DNA of 64,000 bases. It comes from Ruania rhizosphaerae (GTDB taxonomy: Bacteria > Actinomycetota > Actinomycetes > Actinomycetales > Beutenbergiaceae). Each line of letters begins with the position of its first letter. The stretch's first letter is position 1. Location: positions 1 through 64,000 of the forward strand of contig NZ_VSMB01000002.1 of assembly GCF_009805705.1 (NCBI RefSeq). Reading direction: 5' to 3'. Below the pieces are notes generated by a model. The model was given only the letters and a program-made list of their open reading frames with translations, did no database searches and was not told where the DNA came from. Shown in pieces: positions 18,184 to 25,651 of the stretch. The position numbers and the translations under genes were made by a program.

Positions 18184-18887
18184 CACTGCTCCTGCTGTCG
18201 AACTCCACCGCGCCGGGCCGTGGCTATCTCGAGCATGCGATCGAGGAGATCCATGACGTTGCCGGCGCCGCGCGGCAGATCCTCTTCGTCCCGTTCGCCC
18301 TCGCCGACCATGCCGCCTACACCGCGCAGGTCGCGGCAGCGCTCGAGCCCTCCGGCTTCACGGTCACCGGTCTGCACGAAGCGAGGGATGAGGCTGCCGC
18401 CCTGGCCTCGGCGGAGATGATCTTCATCGGCGGCGGGAACACGTTCCGGCTGGTCGACGCGTTGCACCGGCGCGGCCTGGTCGAGCCCATCCGCTCCGCC
18501 GTCACGGGCGGTACGCCCTATCTGGGATCGAGTGCCGGCACGAATGTGGCCTGCCCCAGCCTGCGCACCACGAACGACATGCCGATCCTCGAGCCGCCCT
18601 CGTTCGAGGCCCTCGGGCTCATCCCGTTCCAGATCAACCCGCACTACCTGGACCCCGACCCGGATTCCACCCACCAGGGCGAGACCCGCGCGCTGCGGAT
18701 CACTCAGTATCTCGAGGAGAATCCCGGACCGGTACTCGGACTGCGGGAAGGGACCTGGCTACGCCGCGAGGGTGATGTGCTGACGCTCGGTGGCACGCCC
18801 GCGGGCGCACGGCTGTTCTCCCGCGAGGCAGCACCGGAGGAAGTCGCCTCCGGTGCTGATCTGAGCCAGCTGCTCGGCTCGTCCTGA
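18180..18887 (+). CDS. pepE: Dipeptidase E (alpha-aspartyl dipeptidase, peptidase S51)
   Basis: PepE is a cytoplasmic serine peptidase that hydrolyses dipeptides with N-terminal aspartate. The 235-aa protein aligns along its whole length with my memory of E. coli PepE: LLLLSNSTAPG at the start, FIGGGNTFRL, the nucleophile elbow GSSAGTNVACP (Ser near 121), RTTNDMPI, PFQINPHYLD and GETRALRI. The ATG at 18180 overlaps the IclR stop. Its coupling to the IclR gene, opposite a peptide importer and an M20 enzyme, suggests that the imported substrates include aspartyl peptides. Confidence 0.94.
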   Translation: MTLLLLSNSTAPGRGYLEHAIEEIHDVAGAARQILFVPFALADHAAYTAQVAAALEPSGFTVTGLHEARDEAAALASAEMIFIGGGNTFRLVDALHRRGLVEPIRSAVTGGTPYLGSSAGTNVACPSLRTTNDMPILEPPSFEALGLIPFQINPHYLDPDPDSTHQGETRALRITQYLEENPGPVLGLREGTWLRREGDVLTLGGTPAGARLFSREAAPEEVASGADLSQLLGSS

Positions 18888-18925
18888 CGCCTGACTCCGT
18901 CAGCCTGGACCGGTAGGGTGCGGGC

Positions 18926-20560
18926 ATGACTGACACCGACGTCATCGTCGTCGGCGCCGGCCTCGCCGGGCTGGTCACCGCCACAGAGCTGACCAGGCGG
19001 GGCGAACGAGTGCTGCTCCTGGACGCCGAACCGGCCCGCTCCATGGGAGGGCAGGCGCACTGGAGCTTCGGCGGACTGTTCCTGGTGAACTCCCCGGAGC
19101 AACGCCGCCTCGGCGTGCGTGACAGCGCCGATCTCGCCTTCGCCGACTGGCTCGGAGCCGCCGGCTTCACGCCCGGTGCCGAGCGCGGCGAGGGTCCGGA
19201 TGCGACCGGCTACTCCTGGGCGCAGATGTATGTGGAGTTCGCCTCGGGCCCGATGCGGTCCTGGCTGCACGAGATGGGGATGCGCTGGTTCCCGCTGGTG
19301 CAGTGGGCCGAACGCGGCGAGAACTCCGTCCCGCGATTCCACGTGACCTGGGGCACCGGGCCGGGCGTGCTCGCGCCGTTCATGGCGGAAGCGCGTGAGG
19401 CGCGTGAGGAGGGCCTGCTCGAGGTTCGATTCCGGCACCGGGTCACCTCGCTCGTGCTGACCGACGGGGCGGTGACCGGGGTGCGGGCCGACGTCCTGGC
19501 ACCCTCCTCGGCTTATCGCGGTGAGCGGACCTCGCGCGAGGTGATCGAGACCGTCGAACTCACGGCTGGTGCCGTGGTGCTGGCCACCGGCGGCAACGGC
19601 GCCGACCACGACGCGGTCCGCGCAACCTGGCCCGCCGACGCGGGCCAGCTACCCGATGTACTGCTCTCCGGGGTACCGGACGCGACTGACGGCAGCGGCC
19701 TGGACGTCGCCCGTGCGGCCGGAGCGGCCACGGTGCACTCGCACCGGATGTGGCATTACCCCGAAGGCATCGAGATGCAGAACCCGGTGTGGAGCCATCA
19801 CGGCGTGCGGATCCTGCCCGGCCCCAGCTCGTTGTGGCTCGACTCCGCTGGTCAGCGACTGCCAGCGCCCCTCTTCCCGGGGTTCGACGCCCTCGGCGCC
19901 CTGCAGCACCTGACCCGCCACGGTCACCAGCACAGCTGGTTCGTGCTCAACAAGGCCGTCATGGAGACCGAGTTCGCTCTCTCCGGCTCCGACCAGAATC
20001 CCGACCTGACGGGTAAGGACCTTCGTCTACTGAGCCAGCGGGTGCTGCCCGGCTCCGTGGGGCCGGTGGCCCACTTCGCCGAGCACTCCCCCGACTTCGT
20101 CTGGGGAGACAACGCTGCCGACCTCGCCGAGGGCATGAACGCCCTGACCGGCGACGACGCGATCGACGCGGTGGACCTGGCGCGCCTCATCGACGCCCGC
20201 GACGCCCAGATCAGTACCGGACTGGGCAAGGACCCCCAGGTGATGGCCATCCGTCACGCCCGGCGCTACGTGGTCGACAAGCGGATGCGGGTGGCGACCC
20301 CACGTCCACTCACACACGCGAAGGACGGGCCGTTGCTCGCCGTCCGGCTGCGGGTGCTCACCCGTAAGAGCCTCGGTGGGATGCACACCGACACCCAGGC
20401 GAGAGTGCTGCGAGGGGACGGCACCGTGCTGCCGGGACTCTACGCCGTCGGGGAGGCAGCAGGCTTCGGCGGCGGAGGGGTGCACGGGCACCGGGCGCTG
20501 GAGGGAACCTTCCTCGGCGGGTGCCTGCTCACCGGGAAAGTGGCCGGCGGGGCGATCTGA
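18926..20560 (+). CDS. FAD-dependent dehydrogenase (KsdD-like flavoprotein)
   Basis: This 544-aa flavoprotein starts with a Rossmann FAD site (VIVVGAGLAGLVTATEL, residues 6-22) and MGGQAHWSFGGLFLV. It ends with the second FAD motif region GLYAVGEAAGFGGGGVHG and GTFLGGCLLTG. It belongs to the fumarate reductase/3-ketosteroid dehydrogenase-like superfamily (COG3573-type 'FAD-binding dehydrogenase'), whose substrates are mostly unknown. GGTAGGG precedes the ATG. It follows pepE by 38 bases and may be in the same operon. A steroid substrate is not implied by anything nearby. Confidence 0.88.
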   Translation: MTDTDVIVVGAGLAGLVTATELTRRGERVLLLDAEPARSMGGQAHWSFGGLFLVNSPEQRRLGVRDSADLAFADWLGAAGFTPGAERGEGPDATGYSWAQMYVEFASGPMRSWLHEMGMRWFPLVQWAERGENSVPRFHVTWGTGPGVLAPFMAEAREAREEGLLEVRFRHRVTSLVLTDGAVTGVRADVLAPSSAYRGERTSREVIETVELTAGAVVLATGGNGADHDAVRATWPADAGQLPDVLLSGVPDATDGSGLDVARAAGAATVHSHRMWHYPEGIEMQNPVWSHHGVRILPGPSSLWLDSAGQRLPAPLFPGFDALGALQHLTRHGHQHSWFVLNKAVMETEFALSGSDQNPDLTGKDLRLLSQRVLPGSVGPVAHFAEHSPDFVWGDNAADLAEGMNALTGDDAIDAVDLARLIDARDAQISTGLGKDPQVMAIRHARRYVVDKRMRVATPRPLTHAKDGPLLAVRLRVLTRKSLGGMHTDTQARVLRGDGTVLPGLYAVGEAAGFGGGGVHGHRALEGTFLGGCLLTGKVAGGAI

Positions 20561-20585
20561 GGCCCCGTGATCATAGGATGTGCGG

Positions 20586-21710
20586 GTGAGTTCCGACGTC
20601 TCCCCCGCCCCTGACACGCTGACCGAATCCGACGAGCTGAGCACGGAGGCGACCGCCGACCGGTCCCTGGCCACCGCCGTGGCGCGCAGCGCCGAGATCG
20701 AGGCCACGCTGACCACCGACCCCTCCGGGTTCCGGGTACTCACCGGGGACAGGCCCACCGGCCGGCTCCACCTGGGCCACTACCTCGGTACGTTGCGCAA
20801 CCGCGTGCGGCTGCAGAACCTCGGCGTGGAGACAATGCTGCTGGTGGCCGACTACCAGGTGATCACCGACCGCGACGACGCCGGCCCGATCGCCGAGCGG
20901 GTGCGGGACCTGGTGACCGACTACCTCGCGATCGGGATCGACCCGGCGCAGACGACGATCTTCGCGCACTCCGCGGTGCCGGCCCTGAACCAGCTGATGC
21001 TTCCGTTCCTCTCCCTCGTCACGGACTCCGAGCTGCGCCGCAACCCGACGGTGAAGGCCGAGTTCGAGGCCAGTGGCGGGCGGCCGATGAGCGGGTTGCT
21101 GCTCACCTACCCGGTGCACCAGGCCGCCGACATCCTGTTCTGCAAGGGGAACCTGGTGCCGGTGGGCAAGGACCAGTTGCCGCACCTGGAGCTCACCCGC
21201 GTAGTCGCACGCCGCTTCAACGAGCGCTACGCAGGTGGGGAATCGATCTTCCCGTCACCCGATGCGCTACTGACGCAGGCCACGAACGTGCTCGGTGTGG
21301 ACGGGCAGAAGATGTCCAAGTCGCGGCGCAACACCATCGAGCTGGCGATGACCGAGGACGAGACCGCCAAGCAGCTCAAGCGTGCGGTCACCGACTCGGA
21401 CCGGTTCATCACCTACGACCCGGACGGGCGCCCGGAGGTCTCGAACTTGCTGCTCATCGCAGGAGAGATGACCGGCCGCGACCCCGTGGAGATCGCCGCC
21501 GAGATCGGCGACGGCGGTGGCGGCGGGCTGAAGAAGCTGGTCACCGAATCGGTCAACGAGCACCTGCGCCCGATCCGCGAGCGCCGGCGCGAACTGGAGG
21601 CCGACCCCAGTGCCGTGGACGAGGTGCTGCGCCAGGGCAACGAGCGGGCGAATCAGATCGCAGACACCACGCTCGACGAGGTGCGCCGGGCGATGCAGAT
21701 GGTGTACTGA
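20586..21710 (+). CDS. trpS: Tryptophanyl-tRNA synthetase
   Basis: This class Ic synthetase charges tRNA-Trp. The HIGH-like motif is RPTGRLHLGHYLGT, the KMSKS loop is GQKMSKSRRN near residue 240, and PVGKDQLPHLELTRVVARRFN and LLTYPVHQAADILF are typical TrpS segments. GTG 20586 (374 aa) is chosen because AGGA lies seven bases before it; a GTG two codons upstream is possible. About 50 N-terminal residues precede the catalytic core, more than in many TrpS. Only 23 bases separate its stop from the first palindrome of the following cassette, which might also act as its transcript end. Confidence 0.94.
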   Translation: MSSDVSPAPDTLTESDELSTEATADRSLATAVARSAEIEATLTTDPSGFRVLTGDRPTGRLHLGHYLGTLRNRVRLQNLGVETMLLVADYQVITDRDDAGPIAERVRDLVTDYLAIGIDPAQTTIFAHSAVPALNQLMLPFLSLVTDSELRRNPTVKAEFEASGGRPMSGLLLTYPVHQAADILFCKGNLVPVGKDQLPHLELTRVVARRFNERYAGGESIFPSPDALLTQATNVLGVDGQKMSKSRRNTIELAMTEDETAKQLKRAVTDSDRFITYDPDGRPEVSNLLLIAGEMTGRDPVEIAAEIGDGGGGGLKKLVTESVNEHLRPIRERRRELEADPSAVDEVLRQGNERANQIADTTLDEVRRAMQMVY

Positions 21711-21733
21711 CCTGACCCGCTTCCTCCGTCACC

Positions 21734-21787
21734 GGGGGTGAAGTTGACGTCGATTATGCGCCGATAACCGACGTCAACTTCACCCCC
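21734..21787. repeat. Long palindrome, copy 1
   Basis: This is a 54-bp inverted repeat: two 24-base arms (21734-21757 and 21764-21787) with one mismatch and a 6-base loop. Each arm begins GGGGGTGAAGTTGACGTCG read from the outside. A near-identical element lies at 22806-22867, and the two bracket one nuclease-like gene. The inner half of this copy also encodes the last ten residues and the stop codon of that gene. There is no T-tract, so it is not a classic intrinsic terminator, though it may still stop or protect transcripts. Confidence 0.9.
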
Positions 21788-22713
21788 GTCAGGAGGGGGC
21801 CGACCTCCTTCGGGACCAGCCCCTCCCAGACATCTCGTGATGTGAAGCGCAGCACGGTGATCCGCGCATCCGCGACGAGGTCGTTCTGCCGCTTCCGGTC
21901 GTGATAGAGGGCCTTCGGGTTGTCGTGTGCCTCCTTGCCGTCGATCTCGACCAGAATCCATTGCCCGTCAGGCAGCCTCCAGCCCAGGTCCGCGCGAGCG
22001 ACCAGCTCACCCGAGGTGTTTCGGATCGTCACCTGAAGCGCTGTCGGCGGGATCCCGGCGTCATGGCACGACAACCGCGCCCACGTCTCCACGGGGGACT
22101 CCGATCGGCCGTCGACGAGTGCCCACCAGTCACGTGATCGCCTCGACCCTGGTCGTCCGGACACCAGGTCACGGACGTGCCGGAGCCCCGGTGCGGAAAT
22201 CCTCCGCAGATGGATCGCCGAGTCGAGCACGGCGATGGCATGTATCCGATCCAGTTCGAGCACCGCCTGCGCGAGTGCGTTCGGCACGTCCGCGATCCGC
22301 CGTTCTTCGAGTTTCCGGGCAGGGAACGGGTCACGCCATCGGCGCACCGTGATCCCCGGAGGACCTGGCCGGCTCTCACCGGAGGGCAGCCACGCCGATG
22401 GTTGGATGATCTGCGGCAGGCCGTGGATTCCATGAAGCGCTACAGCGCATGACGCCACGATGACGGCGTCCGGCCCCATGGCGAGTCCGCCGAGCCAGGC
22501 AGACCGCCGCCGCCGCAGATCCATCGGATGGCCCGGTGGAGTTCGTCCGGTATCGAGGACGCCTCGAACCACCTGCCGCCAGCCCCCGCGATCGAGAGCG
22601 GTGCGGATGCCGCGTTCGGTCATCCCGCGCTCCAGGCACTGGTCGCGCGTGATCAGCCCGATCTGGCGTTCCGCGAGGACCAGGACGGACGGCGGTACGG
22701 TTCGACGCTTCAT
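21754..22713 (-). CDS. AbiEi-like HTH plus DUF559/Vsr-type nuclease domain protein
   Basis: This 319-aa protein has an N-terminal AbiEi-antitoxin-like winged helix (residues ~10-55, ERQIGLITRDQCLERGMTERGI, split here as RQIGLITRDQ and GMTERGIRTALDRG). It has a middle region like other orphan actinobacterial 'type IV toxin-antitoxin AbiEi' proteins, and a C-terminal DUF559-like fold of the PD-(D/E)XK/Vsr superfamily: ARADLGW (Asp242) and VEIDGKEAH (Glu256, Asp258, Lys260). The catalytic set therefore looks intact. ATG 22713 was chosen; a GTG at 22782 would add 23 residues unlike the family. No AbiEii toxin partner lies beside it. Long palindromes lie on both sides, and residues 310-319 are encoded by one of them. 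It may be a selfish or defence-related nuclease; the function is unproven. Confidence 0.82.
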   Translation of the reverse strand: MKRRTVPPSVLVLAERQIGLITRDQCLERGMTERGIRTALDRGGWRQVVRGVLDTGRTPPGHPMDLRRRRSAWLGGLAMGPDAVIVASCAVALHGIHGLPQIIQPSAWLPSGESRPGPPGITVRRWRDPFPARKLEERRIADVPNALAQAVLELDRIHAIAVLDSAIHLRRISAPGLRHVRDLVSGRPGSRRSRDWWALVDGRSESPVETWARLSCHDAGIPPTALQVTIRNTSGELVARADLGWRLPDGQWILVEIDGKEAHDNPKALYHDRKRQNDLVADARITVLRFTSRDVWEGLVPKEVGPLLTGVKLTSVIGA

Positions 22714-22805
22714 GGACCGAGCCAACGCCAGGTCGTGATACCCGCGCCACCAGCAGTCGGTGACCTGTGGATAACTCCTCACCCCAGCAGAACCGACCCG
22801 CTACC

Positions 22806-22867
22806 CACCGGGGGTGAAGTTGACGTCGGTTATGGGCCGATAATCGACGTCAACTTCACCCCCGGTG
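22806..22867. repeat. Long palindrome, copy 2
   Basis: This is a 62-bp inverted repeat: 28-base arms (22806-22833 and 22840-22867) with one mismatch and a 6-base loop (GGGCCG). The 54-base core differs from copy 1 at three positions only. It lies upstream of the AbiEi/DUF559-like gene and 48 bases downstream of the glgP stop. Confidence 0.9.
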
Positions 22868-22915
22868 ATGGGGGCGTCGGTGTCGGCGTCCGGTGTGGGA
22901 AGCGACGCACCTCCC

Positions 22916-25510
22916 TCAGGACGCTGCCGCCACCAATCCCAGCTCGGTGTGCCCCGCCAGCCGCTCGTGCCGCGGCACGATCCGGACCGCGTACCCGAAC
23001 GGCCCCGCCTGCGCGAGGGTGAAGACCCGCGAGAACTGGTACCGCCCGCCCTCGTAGGTGTCGGTCAGTGACAACTCGGCCGTTCCGAAGTCGTCGATCT
23101 CGTCGTCCTCGCCGACACGGCCGTAGTTGACCTGCACCTCGACGTCCTCCGGACGCAGGGCCCCGAGTGAGACGAACGCCTTGACGGTCACATGGTCACC
23201 CACCTTGACGGCCTCGTGCAGCCCCTCGGACTCCACGTGATCCACCCGCACCCCGGGCCAGGCCTCGTGCACCCGGGCCTTCCAGTCGGCGAGCTCGACG
23301 GCCGCCTCCCGGTTCCCGGCGTTGAGCGCCCGGTAGAACTCGGCGGTGGGGGTGTACAGCTCGGTGATGTACTCGCGCACCATGCGGGTGGCCTGCACCT
23401 TCGGGCCCAGTGTCGCGAGGGTGTGGCGGACGTTCTCCAGCCAGTGCACGGGCAACCCGTCGGTGCGGTCGTAGAACCGGGGAGCCACGGTGTGCTCGAG
23501 CAGGTCGTACAGTGCGGCCGCCTCCAGATCGTCCCGGTGCTCGTGATCCTCCACCCCGTCAGCGGTGGGGATCGCCCAGCCGTTCTCACCGTCGTACATC
23601 TCGTCCCACCACCCGTCGAGGATCGACAGGTTCAGCGAGCCGTTCAGGGCCGCCTTCATCCCTGACGTCCCACACGCCTCCAGGGGCCGCAGCGGGTTGT
23701 TCAGCCACACGTCGCAGCCCGGATACAGCGTCTGCGCCATCTCGATGTCGTAGTTGGGCAGGAAGACGATGCGATGGCGCACGTCCTCGGCGTCGGCGAA
23801 CTGCACCAGTTTCTGGATCAACCGGATACCCTGCTCGTCGGCTGGATGGGACTTACCCGCCACCAGGATCTGCACCGGGCGATCGGGATCGGTGAGCAGC
23901 CGCTTCAACCGGCCGGAGTCCCGCAGCATCAGCGTCAGGCGCTTGTAGGTCGGCACGCGCCGCGCGAAGCCGATGGTCAGCACGTCGGGATCGAGCACGC
24001 CGTCCACCCACCCGAGCTCGGCCGGGGAGGCACCGCGCTTGAGCCACGACTTACGCACCCGTGCGCGCGCGTCCTCGACCAGCCGCGAACGCATCTGCCG
24101 GCGCAGCTGCCACAGGGTGGCGTTGTCGATGCCGCCTTCGGACCTGTACCAGCCCTCTCCTGTGGCGAGCTCGTCAGGAGTGAAGTACTCGGCCTGTGCC
24201 TGGGTGAATGCGGGATCAGTCCAGGTGTCGGCGTGCACACCGTTGGTCACGGATGTGATCGGCACCTCGCTGACGTCGAACCCCGGCCAGAGTGCGGCGA
24301 ACATGCCACGGGAGACGCGCCCGTGCAGCTGCGCCACCCCGTTCGCACGCTTGGCGAGCCGGAATCCCATGACGGCCATGTTGAACACTCCGGGGTCACC
24401 GCCGGCGTAGGTCTCACGCCCCAGGGCGAGCACATCCTCCACGCCGATGCCGGGCAGTTCGTTCCCGCCGCCGAAGTGCTCGCCGATGAGGTCGGCACCG
24501 AAGCGGTCGATGCCTGCCGGCACCGGTGTATGCGTGGTGAACACGGTGCCGGCCCGGACTGCCTCGGCCGCCGCCGGGAACGACATCCCAGTGCTCGCGA
24601 TGAGCTCACGGATGCGTTCGATCCCGAGGAATCCGGCATGGCCCTCGTTGCAGTGGTAGACCTCCGGCTCCGGCGCGCCGGTGAGCCGGGAGTGCACCCG
24701 CAGCGCCTTCACGCCCCCCATGCCGAGCAGCAGCTCCTGGTGCAGCCGGTGCTCGCTGGTGCCGCCGTACAGACGGTCGGTCACGCGCCGGGCGAGGTCG
24801 TCGTTCTCGGGCACGTTGGAGTCGAGCAGCAGCAGCGGCACGCGGCCGACATCGGCACGCCAGATCTGGGCGTGCAGGGTGCGTCCGCCGGGGAGCCCGA
24901 GGCTGATCTTCGACGGCGTCTCATCCGCCTCGCGCACGAGCGAGAGCGGGAGGTTGTCCGGGTCGAGCAGGGGGTAGGTCTCGTGCTGCCACCCGTCCCT
25001 GGTCAGGGACTGCCGGAAGTAGCCCGCCCCGTACAACAGGCCCACGCCGACGATCGGCGCCCCCAGATCGGAGGCGCTCTTGAGGTGGTCACCGGCGAGG
25101 ATGCCGAGACCGCCGGAGTACTGCGGCAGGGCTCCGGTGATCCCGAACTCCGCCGAGAAATACGCGATGGAAGCCGGAAGTGCGGCCTCGCCGGCTTCCT
25201 CGCGACGGCGCGCCTCGCCCTGATACCACCGCTCCTCGTGGCGGTACTGACTCAGGTTCTCGGCGAGCTCGGCCACCGTGGCCACGAACTCCGGGTCCGC
25301 GGCGAGCTCGTCGAGACGCTCCGGGGAGAGTCCGCCGAGCAACTTCACCGGGTCGCCGTGGACGGCGGACCAGCGGTCGGGATCGATGCCGGCGAACAGC
25401 TGGCGGGTGGGTTCGTGCCAGGCCCAGCGGAGGTTCAGGGCGAGCTCGTCCAGAGCTGCCAGTGCGTCGGGGAGTACCGTGCGGACGGTGAATCGTCGGA
25501 TCGCTCTCAC
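22916..25510 (-). CDS. glgP: Alpha-glucan (glycogen/maltodextrin) phosphorylase
   Basis: This GT35 PLP enzyme releases glucose-1-phosphate from alpha-1,4-glucans. The 864-aa protein is of the shorter 'alpha-glucan phosphorylase' subtype: N-terminal DUF3417-like start (RFTVRTVLPDALAALDELALNLRWAW), SIAYFSAEFGI, YSGGLGILAGDHLKSASDLG, YHCNEGHAGFL, VFTTHTPVPAG and the PLP-lysine region GTSGMKAALNGSLNLSILDGWW near residue 615. GTG 25510 matches the family N-terminus; the upstream 17 codons do not. It is divergent from glgE, and together with glgX it provides glycogen breakdown opposite the GlgE synthesis route. Confidence 0.95.
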   Translation of the reverse strand: MRAIRRFTVRTVLPDALAALDELALNLRWAWHEPTRQLFAGIDPDRWSAVHGDPVKLLGGLSPERLDELAADPEFVATVAELAENLSQYRHEERWYQGEARRREEAGEAALPASIAYFSAEFGITGALPQYSGGLGILAGDHLKSASDLGAPIVGVGLLYGAGYFRQSLTRDGWQHETYPLLDPDNLPLSLVREADETPSKISLGLPGGRTLHAQIWRADVGRVPLLLLDSNVPENDDLARRVTDRLYGGTSEHRLHQELLLGMGGVKALRVHSRLTGAPEPEVYHCNEGHAGFLGIERIRELIASTGMSFPAAAEAVRAGTVFTTHTPVPAGIDRFGADLIGEHFGGGNELPGIGVEDVLALGRETYAGGDPGVFNMAVMGFRLAKRANGVAQLHGRVSRGMFAALWPGFDVSEVPITSVTNGVHADTWTDPAFTQAQAEYFTPDELATGEGWYRSEGGIDNATLWQLRRQMRSRLVEDARARVRKSWLKRGASPAELGWVDGVLDPDVLTIGFARRVPTYKRLTLMLRDSGRLKRLLTDPDRPVQILVAGKSHPADEQGIRLIQKLVQFADAEDVRHRIVFLPNYDIEMAQTLYPGCDVWLNNPLRPLEACGTSGMKAALNGSLNLSILDGWWDEMYDGENGWAIPTADGVEDHEHRDDLEAAALYDLLEHTVAPRFYDRTDGLPVHWLENVRHTLATLGPKVQATRMVREYITELYTPTAEFYRALNAGNREAAVELADWKARVHEAWPGVRVDHVESEGLHEAVKVGDHVTVKAFVSLGALRPEDVEVQVNYGRVGEDDEIDDFGTAELSLTDTYEGGRYQFSRVFTLAQAGPFGYAVRIVPRHERLAGHTELGLVAAAS

Positions 25511-25651
25511 GCGGGCAGCATAAGGCAGCAAGGCCGCGATGTTGCATGGTCGAGCACACATTGCACCGCGGCTCCGCGGCTGTCACAATCCCCGGCCGAT
25601 CGACTGCTGTTCCGGGGTGTGCGGGGCCGCTGTGATCGGTAGGTTCGACCT

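Noticed and set aside
21734-21787. Palindromes as ordinary intrinsic terminators of trpS and glgP
   Set aside because: The arms are far longer than usual, have no T-tract, and the two copies are near-identical, which a simple terminator role does not explain; a secondary termination role remains possible.
22766-22774. TGTGGATAA, complement of a perfect DnaA box TTATCCACA
   Set aside because: It is single, with no cluster of boxes, no AT-rich region and no dnaA or dnaN nearby; not an origin.
25542-25565. Two TTGCA repeats between glgP and glgE as an operator
   Set aside because: Five-base repeats are too short to distinguish from chance, and no symmetry or promoter fits around them.
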